From positions 32,335,393-32,399,392 of the forward strand of contig OX388350.1 in assembly GCA_947579665.1 (NCBI GenBank): DNA of 64,000 nt. The letters are read 5' to 3'. The notes beneath the pieces are model-generated. The model did not search any database. It was not told where the DNA came from and saw nothing but the letters and a program-made list of their open reading frames with translations. How positions within the stretch are numbered: the first letter of the stretch is position 1; the number at the start of each line of letters is the position of its first letter. A program made the position numbers and the translations under genes. Positions 52,101-63,268 of this stretch are shown piece by piece. This DNA comes from Sympetrum striolatum. Lineage: Eukaryota; Arthropoda; Insecta; Odonata; Libellulidae.

Positions 52101-52923
52101 TGTTTTGTTCGTCGTTCTCTTCCGAAGCGTACGTCTGGGCGTGCATGCGACGTGGGATTACCCTCTCCGGCGTGTTAGTCGCATGTACTCACCGGATGTG
52201 CTGTTGCACTTAAACGCAGGACATAACACGCGTTTATATCCCAGCGTGCGTGCGTGTTTTTCGCAGACGGCACGTTCATTTTTTTGCTGCACTCCCGCCA
52301 GAGTTTTTTTGCTCAGGTACGTCTCGTGACCTCGGCGAAGGGGGTAAACATCCCCACTCCTAGTAAATTAATGCTCTTGGCGTGTTTTTCGTTGTCCTTC
52401 GAGCAGACTTTTCTTCCGTCCCCTTAATGGTGCGGAGTACGGAACGCAGGGAGTCATCAATAATAAAAGCACGCTTTCAGACTACACTCAACAGTTCTGA
52501 GATATTTTGCTCCCCGAAAGAGGTACAAGAGGGCACTGCTAGTTTTTGTCTGTCCCTCAGCTTTGATGTTAATTATTCAAATGGTTTCGGTGAAATGGCC
52601 ATCCGTTGCTAAGACTGTTAGCTCTAATTAAGAAGAGAATTAATCAGATAGTCAGAGACTTGTAACTTTCGGCTCTCCGATTCATAATGGGATGCGTTAT
52701 TCATTCGCTGACTCAATTTTCAAATTACAGACCGTCTTTTAGTGGATAATTTCGAAAAAAATAAATTCCAAAACCTCCCTTATTTAAAGATAATGCCAGA
52801 AGAATTCCAGTGTCACCACTTTACCACATAATAATAATATTTTGTCGCATATGCGATTTCTTTATACGTTGTGAGTCATTAAAGTTGTCAAAGAACTTAT
52901 TTTTAAATTTTGTTCAATTACCT
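49109..52923. other. Gene-free stretch
   Basis: No gene recognised. Higher-GC patches lie at about 49380-49660 and 51780-52560; the frames 52105-52329 and 52382-52612 in the second have no known domain. A small AT-only block at about 51690-51740 is made of TATATAG/TATTATA words. Nothing else structured was seen. Confidence 0.5.
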
Positions 52924-53005
52924 GGTAGCGTGGCCGAGCGGTCTAAGGCGCTGGTTTAAGGCACCAGTCTCTTCGGAGGCGTGGGTTCGAATCCCACCGC
53001 TGCCA
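52924..53005 (+). tRNA. tRNA-Leu, anticodon AAG
   Basis: An 82-nt class II tRNA. The acceptor is GGTAGCG/CGCTGCC with discriminator A. The D-arm is GGCCGAGCGGTCTAAGGC and the anticodon stem/loop is CTGGT-TTAAGGC-ACCAG (anticodon AAG). The long variable arm TCTCTTCGGAGGC is typical of leucine tRNAs, and the T-arm is GTGGGTTCGAATCCCAC. The sequence is the standard animal tRNA-Leu(AAG), with no mismatch seen in the stems. It reads CUU/CUC codons after A34 is edited to inosine. A six-T polymerase III terminator follows 3 nt later. It stands alone, with no other tRNA nearby, and a long (TA)n palindrome begins 53 bp after its end. Confidence 0.96.
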
Positions 53006-53008
53006 AAC

Positions 53009-53014
53009 TTTTTT
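53009..53014 (+). terminator. Polymerase III terminator of tRNA-Leu
   Basis: TTTTTT three bases after the tRNA 3' end; a strong terminator for polymerase III. Confidence 0.85.
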
Positions 53015-53057
53015 GTGACTGTGTGGAAACTTTACCATGTACTGTATCATTTTAGTT

Positions 53058-53207
<150 letters not shown>

Positions 53208-53211
53208 ATAA

Positions 53212-53216
<5 letters not shown>

Positions 53217-53255
<39 letters not shown>
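53217..53255. repeat. Second TA dinucleotide array
   Basis: About 19 uninterrupted TA units, separated from the first array by only GGATTTATCATTTATAAAAAAT-like sequence. Probably both arrays were once one longer array or were copied together. Confidence 0.9.
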
Positions 53256-53258
<3 letters not shown>

Positions 53259-56244
53259 ATGAGTGATAGATTTTATATTTTGTGTACTTAAAATATGTGT
53301 AGTGTAATTTAAGTGTACAGCCTACGGCAGGTTTTTGGAGGGGTTTCCCTCCCGTCTTTCGGCAATTGCCAAGCATAAATTCATTTTTATGTTCCCCTTT
53401 AACATTGCCACCTGTCCAGAAGGCCAACTTGCAATGAAATCTTACTTACATTAATAATTAAATATGAGTGTAGAAAAAATTATTACGTGATAGATTTTTT
53501 GCGAATGTTGTGTGAGATGCAGGGTAGCTTAGGAACTTTAATTGGACGAAAATGTTCATGGGTTCACTCTTCCACTTTGCGAAATTCGTGACATCTTGAT
53601 TTCAAACACGGAATCTAAATCGATTTGGAAATAATAAAAATAATGCACGAATGCTTTGTTTCAATTATTTGTATCAGCTCTACATTTATCTCGCGAATTT
53701 TTAATACGTTTGAGAGAAATCGTGGAAAATATCATTTTGTGAAATCTGTCGGTTTGAAAATACGTATTTTTATTTTGATACCCTAAAAATAAAAGGGATG
53801 TTGCTCAATTGGATGCAGAAATTAGTATGTCGTGAGCGTAATTTCAAGAACCATATAGAATATACTGTCCGAAATTAAGAGTATTTTCCATTTAATTACA
53901 ATCTGTATCAATATAATACCTGTGTTGTTGTTAGAAAGCTCTTCTGCATTCACAAATTCGTTCGAAAAGAAAAACTGGAATCGATAATTACACAGACGCC
54001 ATTACTAGGGCTTATATAATTATAGCGTGGAATGATTTCATAATTGGTGTTATGGCATCTAGTTTCATTTTTTATAAGTTGCAAATCGCATCCTATGTAT
54101 GAACTAATACTTATATTCAAATCAAGTTTTTCATGATTAACACATTTAATTTATTAGTTTTTGAGAAACGCGTTTTCTCGTAAACAACCTGTATGCCTTC
54201 AGATCTCTAACAAGATATGTGTACAGTTATAAGTCGTAGTGTACTGAAAAAACCTGTACGATGCAATTAATTCAGTAACAGTTAATGGTTAGAAAATAAT
54301 TTTAAAATATTTATGCGGAAAATAGCTCAGGCATGTTCAATAAGATAAACAATGTTACCTACTAGGAATTCAGTAAAATAAAAATTGAAGAATTTAGGTC
54401 AGCAAAAAATATTAAAGGAAATATGAAGAGGAAGGAAGGATGGAACAATTGAGTACAAATAGAAGACGCCTAAGGATCTGTGAGGTAAGCATCTTTCGTG
54501 AGATCTGAGTGGCGGGCATGAACACAAGCGTCGAGCAATAAAACTATGAATCGGTTAAGCCCTACAAGAGGATTAAATTCAGAAAAGCGGAAGTTAATGA
54601 AGGCTTTTTGGTCTTGAACGAACAAAAAAAGTAGAAAAGCTATATCAGTGCGAGATTGGGAGAAATACTTGAATAGTAAGAGGGTAAAGTCAGATAAGTC
54701 GTATAGTGAAGCATCATAAAATTTCAAGTTGTAAGCGTTTGTGCCCAACTTAACTAGATTTGATCTGGTGGTATTTATTCCACATTTTTGAATAATTCTT
54801 AATTGTAATTCATGACAGGGCCAGATTTTATGAGTCCTAAACATCATGTTTCGACAAACATGTTTCGTTAATTAGTGTTTGTATGGATTAGCATTTAATA
54901 TTTGAAATAGGATGAGAGAATATATTATTTTAGCGAGCCTTTTTTCAGACGTTGGTCCATGTATGGAGGATGGATTGATTCTGATAAAATTCAACTTTTT
55001 TCACATGAATCAATCAACTCATCAAAACATTATTAAGACGAAGTTGTGCCAAAGTTGTCTTTTCTTTAACTTAACCTCAGTTTTTTATTACATATGTTAA
55101 ATTTAATGTTTATAATGACAAAAATTAATGAAAAATAATCGCAAAAGGATTGGGTTTGCGAGGAAAAAAAACTTCTCAACTGAAGGTTGAAGAAGACGAT
55201 TAAGAACATGCTCAGTCCTTCTAAAAACGCTCAACCTCTGCATGTAAAGCATGTATTTTTAAGCATAATTTCTTATTTAGTTGGATACCCTTCTATTACC
55301 CGTCTTTGCACGATTATAAACAAATAATTATCCTCTTTATCACTAAGTCGCAGCCACATTTTCTACAGCCTCCTTTAAATCCTCCTCCGTGAGGACCAAT
55401 TTCCTTCTGATCCTTTCGTGTACTTACGACGTCGATTCAAAAGTCTCCTGCTGCGAACGTACCATCGCATCCCCGCGATTCCGATACATTATCGACACGT
55501 CTGCGGTTTAGAGTACGCTCAGCGCGTGATGGACTGGAGCTCTTAAAAGGCGGTGATTAATACAGACTCGTCCGACACTCGTGTCGCGGAGATCCGACGT
55601 CGAATCGTGCACACGTGCGCTCCTAACGGCCGGGATCAAGTTGATTGCGGGCGGGAGAGTGATGAATGGATTGACGGGGGCGTCTGTCCCGAGTCGGGAG
55701 TCGACCCAGAGTCTATGAGCGAGTTGTGCATGCCGTCATGCTTCTTTCGGGAATCTTCCTTGTGATTTCAAACCACGATTTATTATTTAGAAATACGTGA
55801 AGTGATTCATACGCTGCCTGAGTAAATTCCAAAGTCTAAACACACATTTTATGCATTTTTCATCAACTAAACTGACAAAAGAGATGATTTTATGCATTTT
55901 TATAAAGTTTCTTTTGTAGAAGTTGCATGATTATTGCTTGAAAATAATCATACTACATCGTAGTTGGCGTTTATTTGTTTACTCAAATTTAAAAGTATAT
56001 TTATGCCTCGGTATACGTTAGTTTGAGTAGTTTAATCTATGAACAGTGAAATTTTGTTATTGGCATTTATTTCTTCGGTCTACACATCAAAAGATATCTT
56101 TACAGTATTCATGTATCATTTTCTGTTAGTTGTCATCATATCAATATTGTATTGTTGGAAGTGCCTAGCTATTACATAATATTATGAAATTGGTCATTTG
56201 AGTATTTTACATTTTGAAAAGTCGAGAAATCTGAGCATTAGTGG
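53256..56244. other. Gene-free stretch
   Basis: No gene seen. A compact 6-bp hairpin (GGAGGG-GTTT-CCCTCC, 53337-53352) lies just past the TA arrays. A CpG-rich patch spans about 55370-55760; its short frame (55553-55765) has no domain I know. The purine-biased plus strand around 54410-54700 keeps a minus frame open (54470-54847, 125 codons) without recognisable homology. Confidence 0.5.
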
Positions 56245-56766
56245 AAAAGGCGGTTAATGGTAGTTATATGGGTGTTTCACCATTACTTTTTTCAGGTAGA
56301 AATTTGTAGGGTCGCCGTCCTAATCAGGACCCTTAGCTCAATTTCGCAGCTCGGGAGCGCCCAGCCGCCACAGCAGGGGGGACCATAAACAAACTGACCG
56401 CGTGGTATACGATTTAAAAAGTTATGAACAATTCAAATGAGCAACAATTTATTATCTTCGTCGTCTCACTTGTCCAAAGATATATACAAGCGTCTTTTGA
56501 TCGACGTTCTACGATGAAAATTAAGTTTTTTCGTGATTTTGCTAGAAATGACCCGTTGACGCACGGCAACGTTGCCCCGGGGATGGGTTGGGTTGGGGAA
56601 AAGGATTTCTAGCAAAAATCTAGAAATCTAGAAATTCTTCGGCGGCCGGATGTTCCTGAGCTGCGAAGGTGAGCTAAGGGTCCGGATTAGGATGGAGACC
56701 CTACAAATTTCTACTTGAAAAAAAGTAACTGTATAACCCCCAGATAACTACCATTAACCGAAAAGG
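56245..56766. mobile_element. 510-bp inverted-repeat DNA transposon, superfamily uncertain
   Basis: Terminal inverted repeats of about 119 bp (56251-56369 and 56641-56760) begin CGGTTAATGGTAGTTAT and end with the complement. The bases AAAAGG occur directly outside both ends (56245-56250 and 56761-56766). Read that way it has a 6-bp target duplication. Alternatively the TTAA inside CGGTTAATGG/CCATTAACCG is the duplicated target, as in piggyBac or Kolobok elements, with the transposon starting at TGGTAG. The centre is 271 bp and encodes no transposase (one 62-codon frame, 56424-56612, not recognised). It is a non-autonomous, MITE-like element. The arms differ at several sites, so it is not recent. 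Confidence 0.75.
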
Positions 56767-57149
56767 CTTATGATGAGATATTTTATATCAACAATAAAAA
56801 GATGCAAGGCTCTTGAATTTCCGGACAGCAAATTGATATAAATATATAACCCGAATCCCTCTATTAATCTGGCCTCGAATTTGCTGTAGTCCCCTATTAT
56901 AAAGAATAAAGAAAAAAGCACTTATGCCTTTACTAGGATATTGCTTAAATTCCTTGGAACAACTCGAGATTTTAAAATCCCTTTCCTCCCCCAACACAAT
57001 CAGGACAACGTTTTCCTCTCCCCTTCCTCTATCCTTTCCGCAGCAGTGAAATTACTATATCCTCTCCCCCTACCCAACCCCTCCTTAGATACCCACTCTC
57101 TCATACCCCCGCTTTCTCTCCCTTCTCCCTCCTTTTAAATATATGAATT
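56767..57149. other. Pyrimidine-rich spacer
   Basis: No gene. From about 56970 to 57135 the plus strand is strongly pyrimidine-rich (CTCTCC/CCTTCC words). It lies directly upstream of the hammerhead-like repeat at 57150-57240 and may belong to the same repeat. Confidence 0.5.
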
Positions 57150-57240
57150 CTGTGCAGGATATGTCTTGTCACCTGATGATGACCTAAAGGGTCGAAACTA
57201 TGGTCGTGGAATAACTTGCAGCGTGGTAGAGGTATAAGAG
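57150..57240 (+). ncRNA. Hammerhead-ribozyme-like repeat, copy B
   Basis: Plus strand: CTGATGA (57173-57179), one extra T, stem II GACC-TAAAG-GGTC (57181-57193), GAAAC (57194-57198), a very short stem III (AC-TATG-GT), and a cleavage-site-like GTC (57203-57205). Stem I can begin with CAC/GTG, with further TGCA/TGCA pairing after internal loops. Short stem III and looped stem I are features of hammerheads in Penelope-like retroelements. The extra T between CTGATGA and stem II is non-canonical and may abolish activity. Downstream GTGGTA and GTATAAG lie at the same distances as in the minus-strand copy at 5754-5835, so this is a dispersed repeat family. No reverse transcriptase is nearby. Confidence 0.5.
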
Positions 57241-59625
57241 ATTTTATCTTTATTCTTTATAACTTGATTATCCGTGCCGATAATAATAATATTATCTAAG
57301 CCGTCGAGACGCCTGACCGCTTTCTTGCTCTCTTAAATGCCTTTCCAGGATTTCCAAGCGCGATTTTTGTTAAAATGTCGACGTTACGCCTAATTTCAGT
57401 CTTATTCAGGTTCAGACCAAGATTTCAAGAGGTCTGTTGAAACATTGGCGAAATGTTGTCACAACAGCAAACATAATTTTCAATATTGCGATGGGAAATC
57501 CCGGAAAGACCATGCAGAGATCAACCGATAACCGCGGATACCTACTGACTGAACCAATTTTTTTTCTTCTTCAGTCTCTGAAAATCCACTGCATGGGAAA
57601 CATACGAATATAATAAAAATTTAGAAGAAAAATAAATCAGCCGAATGTGAATTACGGAGTGTTGAAATGTATTTTGGTTTCGAGCTATATATATTATTCT
57701 TCGATAGGCACATATATTTCCTCACGACTGATTTATAGAGCTATATATTTACTCCCAATATATTTTCTGGGATATTGGAATTATAAAATAAAGTTTGACT
57801 CTTCAATAAATCTTTCAGATTATCATTTATTTTCCGACGTAAATCTCGATGAGTAGTCGTAGAAGAATATTGGCGATGATTTTAAATATTAAAAAAATCG
57901 CATAATTCCCTTATCATCAACGAAAGTTGCTATATATTGTAAGATCAGTTCAATACAATATTATATACGTTAAAAAATTAGGTATAAAAGTTTAAATATT
58001 AATTTTTTCTTGCAAAAAAAATTGATAACTTCCATGGAAACGTATTGGAAATTTTCAGAGATATTTCAAAGAATTATTACATAACTTTTACTGAACCTTA
58101 CAATATTGATAGTTTCTAATTAGGACAGTAAATATCTTTAAGAGTGAACATTGCAAATCAATCCAAACTATTAGGTATCTGTGAGAATGTGAAATTTCCA
58201 GTTATCCGTTCAATAAATATTCTTTACGTTTTAATCGCTCATGACAGATTTATTAGCTCGTTTTTTATGATTAAAGTAATGGCCTACAAACTGTCATGGC
58301 AAAAATGTTTCATTTTTTGCTGTGTTTGAAAAACCTCGGTTATTTTTGTTTGATATCGGCTAATGTTTTACCATCTTAATTACCATAAATTCTTATACCA
58401 TAAAGGAATAAGAATTTATTGCATGTATAGTCTAAATAATTCGATTCGCCGTTCCTCTGTTTCTCAGAATTTTGTTTGCAAAAATATTCGCTGAAATTCT
58501 TTCCTTGACAGCGAGAAATACTGAAGGTTGAGTTATCGATGTGCTCTACGTGATTGTGATTTTCTTCAGAAAATCGTATCGTAAATATATTACATAACTT
58601 ATTTATGGAAATATGGTTTGAGCAAATTCAAAATCCTCATGCATTTTTAAATATGAGGTAATCTTTTGACTGCGACGAATGACATTTTAAAAATGAGCGT
58701 TTCCTACTAAGTGAACCTTTATAACTTTTTTATATTCAGACCAATTGAACGTAATTTATACTTCAATTTAACAATAAATGTTATTATATAAATGTTTTGT
58801 AGCCGTCAATACTTAAGGGATCCAGAAATGATGTGAAGGTGGAAAATTTTGGGACTAATAGAGAGGAATCTGTTTCCAACTGACAGCCCATGTCCTTTTC
58901 AAAATGTAATACCTTACTATTTAACGAAAAAGTTCCAGAAATCGCTTGTATAGCATTCCCGAGGATCTCAAATAAGAGCCAACCTTATCTCTTGGCCATA
59001 CGGTGTTGCCAAGCCCTGTATTTCAAAGCCCCTCAATCTTATGCAGCTAAGAGTACGCCGTTCGATTTTTTTGTGGGGAGCTGTACTACAGATAATATAT
59101 TCTAGTCCGATAGAATACATTACATTAAAACATGAAAAAAGATATTCGATTCACCATTGAAATGTGTAAAAAGGAGTGCAAGAAAATATTTGCTTATAAT
59201 TTTGTTTAGAATTGACTATTTTAGTTGAAAGATCTCTTTTGCTACACACATACGTTCTTGCGTCGTTGTTTGAATAATGTATTTAGGAAACCGCTCTTTG
59301 ATATTGTGGTTATTCATGAGATGCTATCTCATTGCTAACGTAACACCCCAATAAGTAAGTGCGTATCTTGCTTCCATTCTCAGCCACGCCCAAATGCGGC
59401 TTTTGAGAACACTTTGGGAATTGCCAGTGACGATAGAGGGAAAATAATGAAAAAAGTGGTATCAGTCCGGTTGAGGAACAAGGAAATTGTGGTCAAATTC
59501 TAAGAAATGCTAGGAATCACGCGAAGAGATTTCCTGGAAGTGTGCAACAAGTTATAATTTAGGAAGGGGGATTGGGAAAAAGGATTCTTGGATTTATGAG
59601 AAAATAGATTTCACGGAGGAATTGA
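57241..59625. other. Gene-free stretch
   Basis: No gene seen. AT-rich with a perfect 12-bp hairpin stem (ATAAATTCTTAT at 58385-58396 with its complement at 58408-58419). Short frames (57647-57856, 58890-59105) have no recognisable domain. Confidence 0.5.
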
Positions 59626-59630
59626 CGACG

Positions 59631-60209
59631 CACAGTGGGCTAGAATCGAAAAAAGCTGGCCAAAAATACGAAAGTGGTTTTTTCGAGTGCGGACTTTGAA
59701 ACTTCGCATGGTCATTTTTGAATAAATTTTGCATATAACAGCGAAATAATATCTCTTGATTCTCTCGCGTTACAATTCTACAGGGGGTCAAAGTTGACCA
59801 AATTTTGCGAAAAATGCCGGTCTTCGATTTTTCGAGAAATTCTTCAAATTCAAAACGATGCTGAATCCATTAAAAGTAAGTTATTGGATAAAAAACAACG
59901 CCACGTTATAAACCTGTACTTTATCTTTCACGACCTATAATTTAATGATTGCGAATGAATAATTGCATATTTTATGCAACAAAATGGCGAACTCTCGTTT
60001 TAGAGAAACTTTTAACCTAAAGCGAGGAAAATAGTTGAGACGGACTCCGAGGGACATGAAGATATTTATACCACGTTATTTTTTGAAGCTTTCTGAAGAG
60101 GAATCTGAAATAAAACCTTGCAACAATTTGCTCCCCCAATAATAATAACGAATTTTCGACAACACTGCATGGGCCAATCCGCGCGGCGGAGTACGGCCCT
60201 CCAGGAAGA
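59631..60209 (+). repeat. Left terminal inverted repeat of the 3638-bp Transib element
   Basis: Heptamer CACAGTG, 23-bp spacer, then CAAAAATAC as a nonamer-like block. It matches the right arm with scattered differences. Inner parts contain a GTCAAAGTTGACC word and a TTATTATTATTGGGGGAGC-type segment that mark the far end of the repeat. Confidence 0.88.
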
Positions 60210-61043
60210 GAAGTGTTTGAAGACCTTCGAACCTTCATGCCTCTCAATGATAACTTTTGAATGCTGAAATTAAATTTTTACAAACTCTAGACGAAGAAAT
60301 AATGAGCAAAATAATATACATTCAACCATCATTCTTAAAGGAAGAGTGAATTTAGCAACAGCGTATATCTTTCATCAAGTATCAGAATAGAGTTACCATT
60401 TTTTGATTTTCACTTTGTAAAATATTATGAAAGCTGTCTTTGATGTTTTTGAGCTATACTATTTCTCACAGACCCTCAATACCATTGGAAACCAGCCCAC
60501 ACGTGGGCGTGTGCCGCGGTGTCCCCGAGTTAAACTTTCGGTTCGTTTTTTTGTATGCAGCTGTGCTTCTTGCGGATTAACGGTTACCCTTCAAACTTCA
60601 TTTTCGTGCTTTCTAGTTCAAAATTTTCGCGAACTATGAAAACTACAGTTTGGCTTTGCCTGTGGAAGAAGTAAGTTGTGCTCTTGTGCTCTTTGCATTC
60701 TTTATGTAGTATATTCAAGAAGTTCGGGTAGTTCCCTTTAGCATTTCCTGGTTCACTTGTGGACACTTTTTGGAGGATATTTTTATGGTAAGTTGTTTTG
60801 TTAAATTACTTTCTCTTTTTACTTGTAAATTCTAAGTATCCTGGTGAAAAACAATTATTTTCTCTATGCATGTGAAATGTTCTCATCGTTATTTGAATAC
60901 AGTCTACTGTATTATTTTCTTAACGTCATACTGTAGAATAGATATAGTAATGGAATCTCTATTGCATTTTCAGACATTAGAAACATTGTATTGGGTTTCT
61001 AGTTTATCGTCTTTATACGTTGCTTGTAATTCCGTAAAAAAAC
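60210..61043. other. 5' region of the Transib element, no coding recognised
   Basis: Between the left arm and the first transposase exon. A frame at 60427-60639 is not recognised. A good donor-like ATG/GTAAGT occurs at about 60788, and acceptor-like TTTTCAG occurs before 61004, so a 5' leader exon and intron are possible. The normal transposase start may lie here or at the ATG at 61044. Confidence 0.35.
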
Positions 61044-62391
61044 ATGACTAATCTGCGAATTAGTCGGTTAACGCAATATAATAAAATGATGGAGGAAAAG
61101 AGTGAGTCATTTTCTAGTAAAAAGCAGCATTTAATGGATTTTTTGACAAGAAAACTTCACTTAGAAAGATTCATAGATGGGAAGGAAGCTCTTACTGTTT
61201 ATCTGAAGAATAGTTTTCTCCCGGCATATTCAAGAAAATGGAAACAAAGTTTCCGTGTTAATGAAAGGTTTATTCTGCGCAATTCCAGTTGGCTCAATGT
61301 AAATATTAATTTTCCTGATATTGTTATCCAGAACTTACCAAGTACTTCTATGACCCCAGGTACGTATAAAATAGTGATTTGAAATGTTTAGTATTTGAAA
61401 TTGATAATTTACATCTAAGAAACGAACAATCGGACTTAAATTAAATTCATTTTGGTAGACGCAAGAGGACGGCCGGAAGTAGATTTCCATTTTTCAAGTG
61501 ACAGATCGAAACGAAGGAAAACTTAAACAATTAGATCCACACTCTCCATAGCTGAACTGTCTTATTCTGCAAGGATGACTCTAAGAGATAAGGGAAATGA
61601 AGCTGCTTCGAAGTTGCTGAAAGAAATTACCACAACGACACCTACAAGGGCAAAGAGGGTTCTTTCTAAGTGGAAGAAAAGGGAACATGTGCAATCTCAG
61701 TTGTCAGGAGAAGAAGCATTATCACTAATTATATCTTCTGAGTTGAGTAAAACTCAATATAAAATTCTCCGTGAAACAGCTAAAAGTCATGGTCATAGGC
61801 TGTATCCTAGCTACGAAGTAGTAAAGGAAGCCAAAGTAACTCTTACTTTAGCTATGATGCTTCAATATTGAATACATAAACATTTACTTTTCAGGGATAA
61901 ACGAGGATCTTATAAAAATATTTGCTACGATCTTAAAGGCAATTTCAAGCGGATTAACTCTGAATGAAAGAGCATTTGACGATTATTACGGGGCTACAGC
62001 AGAGATGTATGTAAAGTTGTATCCATGGTACTATATGCCACCAACAATTCATAAAGTGCTGATTCACGGAGCTGAAATTGCAAAAGAAGCAATTCTACCA
62101 CTGGGCCAACTCTCAGAAGAGGCGATAGATGCAAGAAATAAGGACACGAGGAGATTCCGAGAACGTTTTACAAGGAAACACTCCCGAGTTGCTAAGAATG
62201 AAGTGAAGAATAAAGACTTAGTGCGAAGATTGCTTCTTACTTCTGATCCACTAATATCTATGTCAGCACTAATTCGGGCAGCAAATAGATCCAGGATTCT
62301 AAGTAGAGAAGTGAAGCAGCTCCTCATCCTTAATGAAGAAGAGGTAATCGCTTATGGAGATGCAGACTCCTCAGACGAGGATTGTATATAA
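61044..62391 (+). pseudogene. Transib transposase (RAG1-core-like), broken: stop codon and central deletion
   Basis: Three pieces read as one protein. Piece 1 (61044-61359, 105 codons) ends at a good donor CCAG/GTACGT. Piece 2 starts after TTTGGTAG at 61459 in the right phase and opens with GRP followed by SSDRSKRRKT. GRP corresponds to the AT-hook-like motif with which RAG1 binds nonamers. An in-frame TAA at 61524-61526 breaks it; reading resumes in frame to YPSYEVVKEAK, near 61840. Piece 3 (61895-62391) follows an acceptor TTTTCAG and contains WYYMPPTIHK and LPLGQLSEEAIDARNK, the Transib C-terminal signature; SEEA holds the likely third catalytic acid (counterpart of RAG1 E962). Residues between pieces 2 and 3, including both catalytic aspartates (D600 and D708 in RAG1), are absent. 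About 400 codons remain of a usual 650-700. Confidence 0.85.
61360..61458 (+). other. Intron in the transposase pseudogene
   Basis: A 99-bp intron with donor GTACGT and acceptor TTTGGTAG. Splicing joins a phase-1 exon end to two bases of the next exon, giving an in-frame GRP motif directly after the junction. Motif continuity across the splice is the evidence. Confidence 0.7.
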
Positions 62392-62689
62392 GGCAGAAGG
62401 TAAGGTGAAAACTAGAAATTTCTTTAGAGTTATTCTTGACTGCATGATTTTTATGATGAATTAGCGATATAGCGATATGAAATAAAATGCGACGTCATAG
62501 ACGTATTAATAGACATATGTCTTAAAATACAGCCAAATTGGACATTTTCACCGATCACACGGAATGAAACTGGGGTTTTAAATTATGACTTCTCATTTCT
62601 AATATTAATAGCGGAAAAACTTTGCTTATAAACATCAAAACATATCATCGAAAAGCGTTGGTACGTTCCTAGTTCCTCTCAAACCGAGA
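62392..62689. other. 3' region of the Transib element
   Basis: About 300 bp between the transposase stop (TATATAAGG) and the right terminal inverted repeat. It is non-coding. AATAAA at about 62481 (GAAATAAAATG) could serve as polyadenylation signal. Confidence 0.4.
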
Positions 62690-63268
62690 TCTTTCCGGAG
62701 GGCCATTGGCCTCCGCGCGGATTTACCCATGCAGTGTTGTCGAAAATTCGTTATTATTATCGGGGGAGCAAATTGTTGCAAGGTTTTATTTCAGATTCCT
62801 CTTCAGAAAGCTTCAAAGAATAACGTGGTATAAATATCTTCATGTCCCTCGGAGTCCGTCTCAACTACTTTCCTCGCTTTAGGTAAAAAGTTTCTCTAAA
62901 ACGAGAGTTCGCCATTTTGTTGCATAAAATATGCAATTATTCATTCGCAATCATTAAATTATAGCTTGTGAAAGATAAAGTACAGGTTTATAACGTGGCG
63001 TTGTTTTTTATCCAATAACTTACTTTTAATGGATTCAGCATCGTTTTGAAGTTGAAGATTTTCTTGAAAAATAGAAGACCGGCATTTTTCGCAAAATTTG
63101 GTCAACTTTGACCCCCTGTAGAATTGTAACGCGTGAGAATCAAGAGAAATTATTTCGCAGTTATATGCAAAATTTATACAAGAATGACCATGCGAAGTTT
63201 CAAAGTCCGCACTCGAAAAAACCACTTTCGTATTTTTGGCCAGCTTTTTTCGATTCTAGCCCACAGTG
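62690..63268 (-). repeat. Right terminal inverted repeat of the 3638-bp Transib element
   Basis: Reverse complement of 59631-60209 with scattered substitutions. The outer heptamer is CACTGTG instead of CACAGTG. The frames at 62959-63225 (minus) and 63108-63356 (plus) lie in this arm; the second has a counterpart in the left arm at 59594-59791 (minus) simply because the arms are copies. Confidence 0.88.

Noticed and set aside
54470..54847. 125-codon minus-strand frame
   Set aside because: No recognisable domain; purine-biased region explains the lack of stops.
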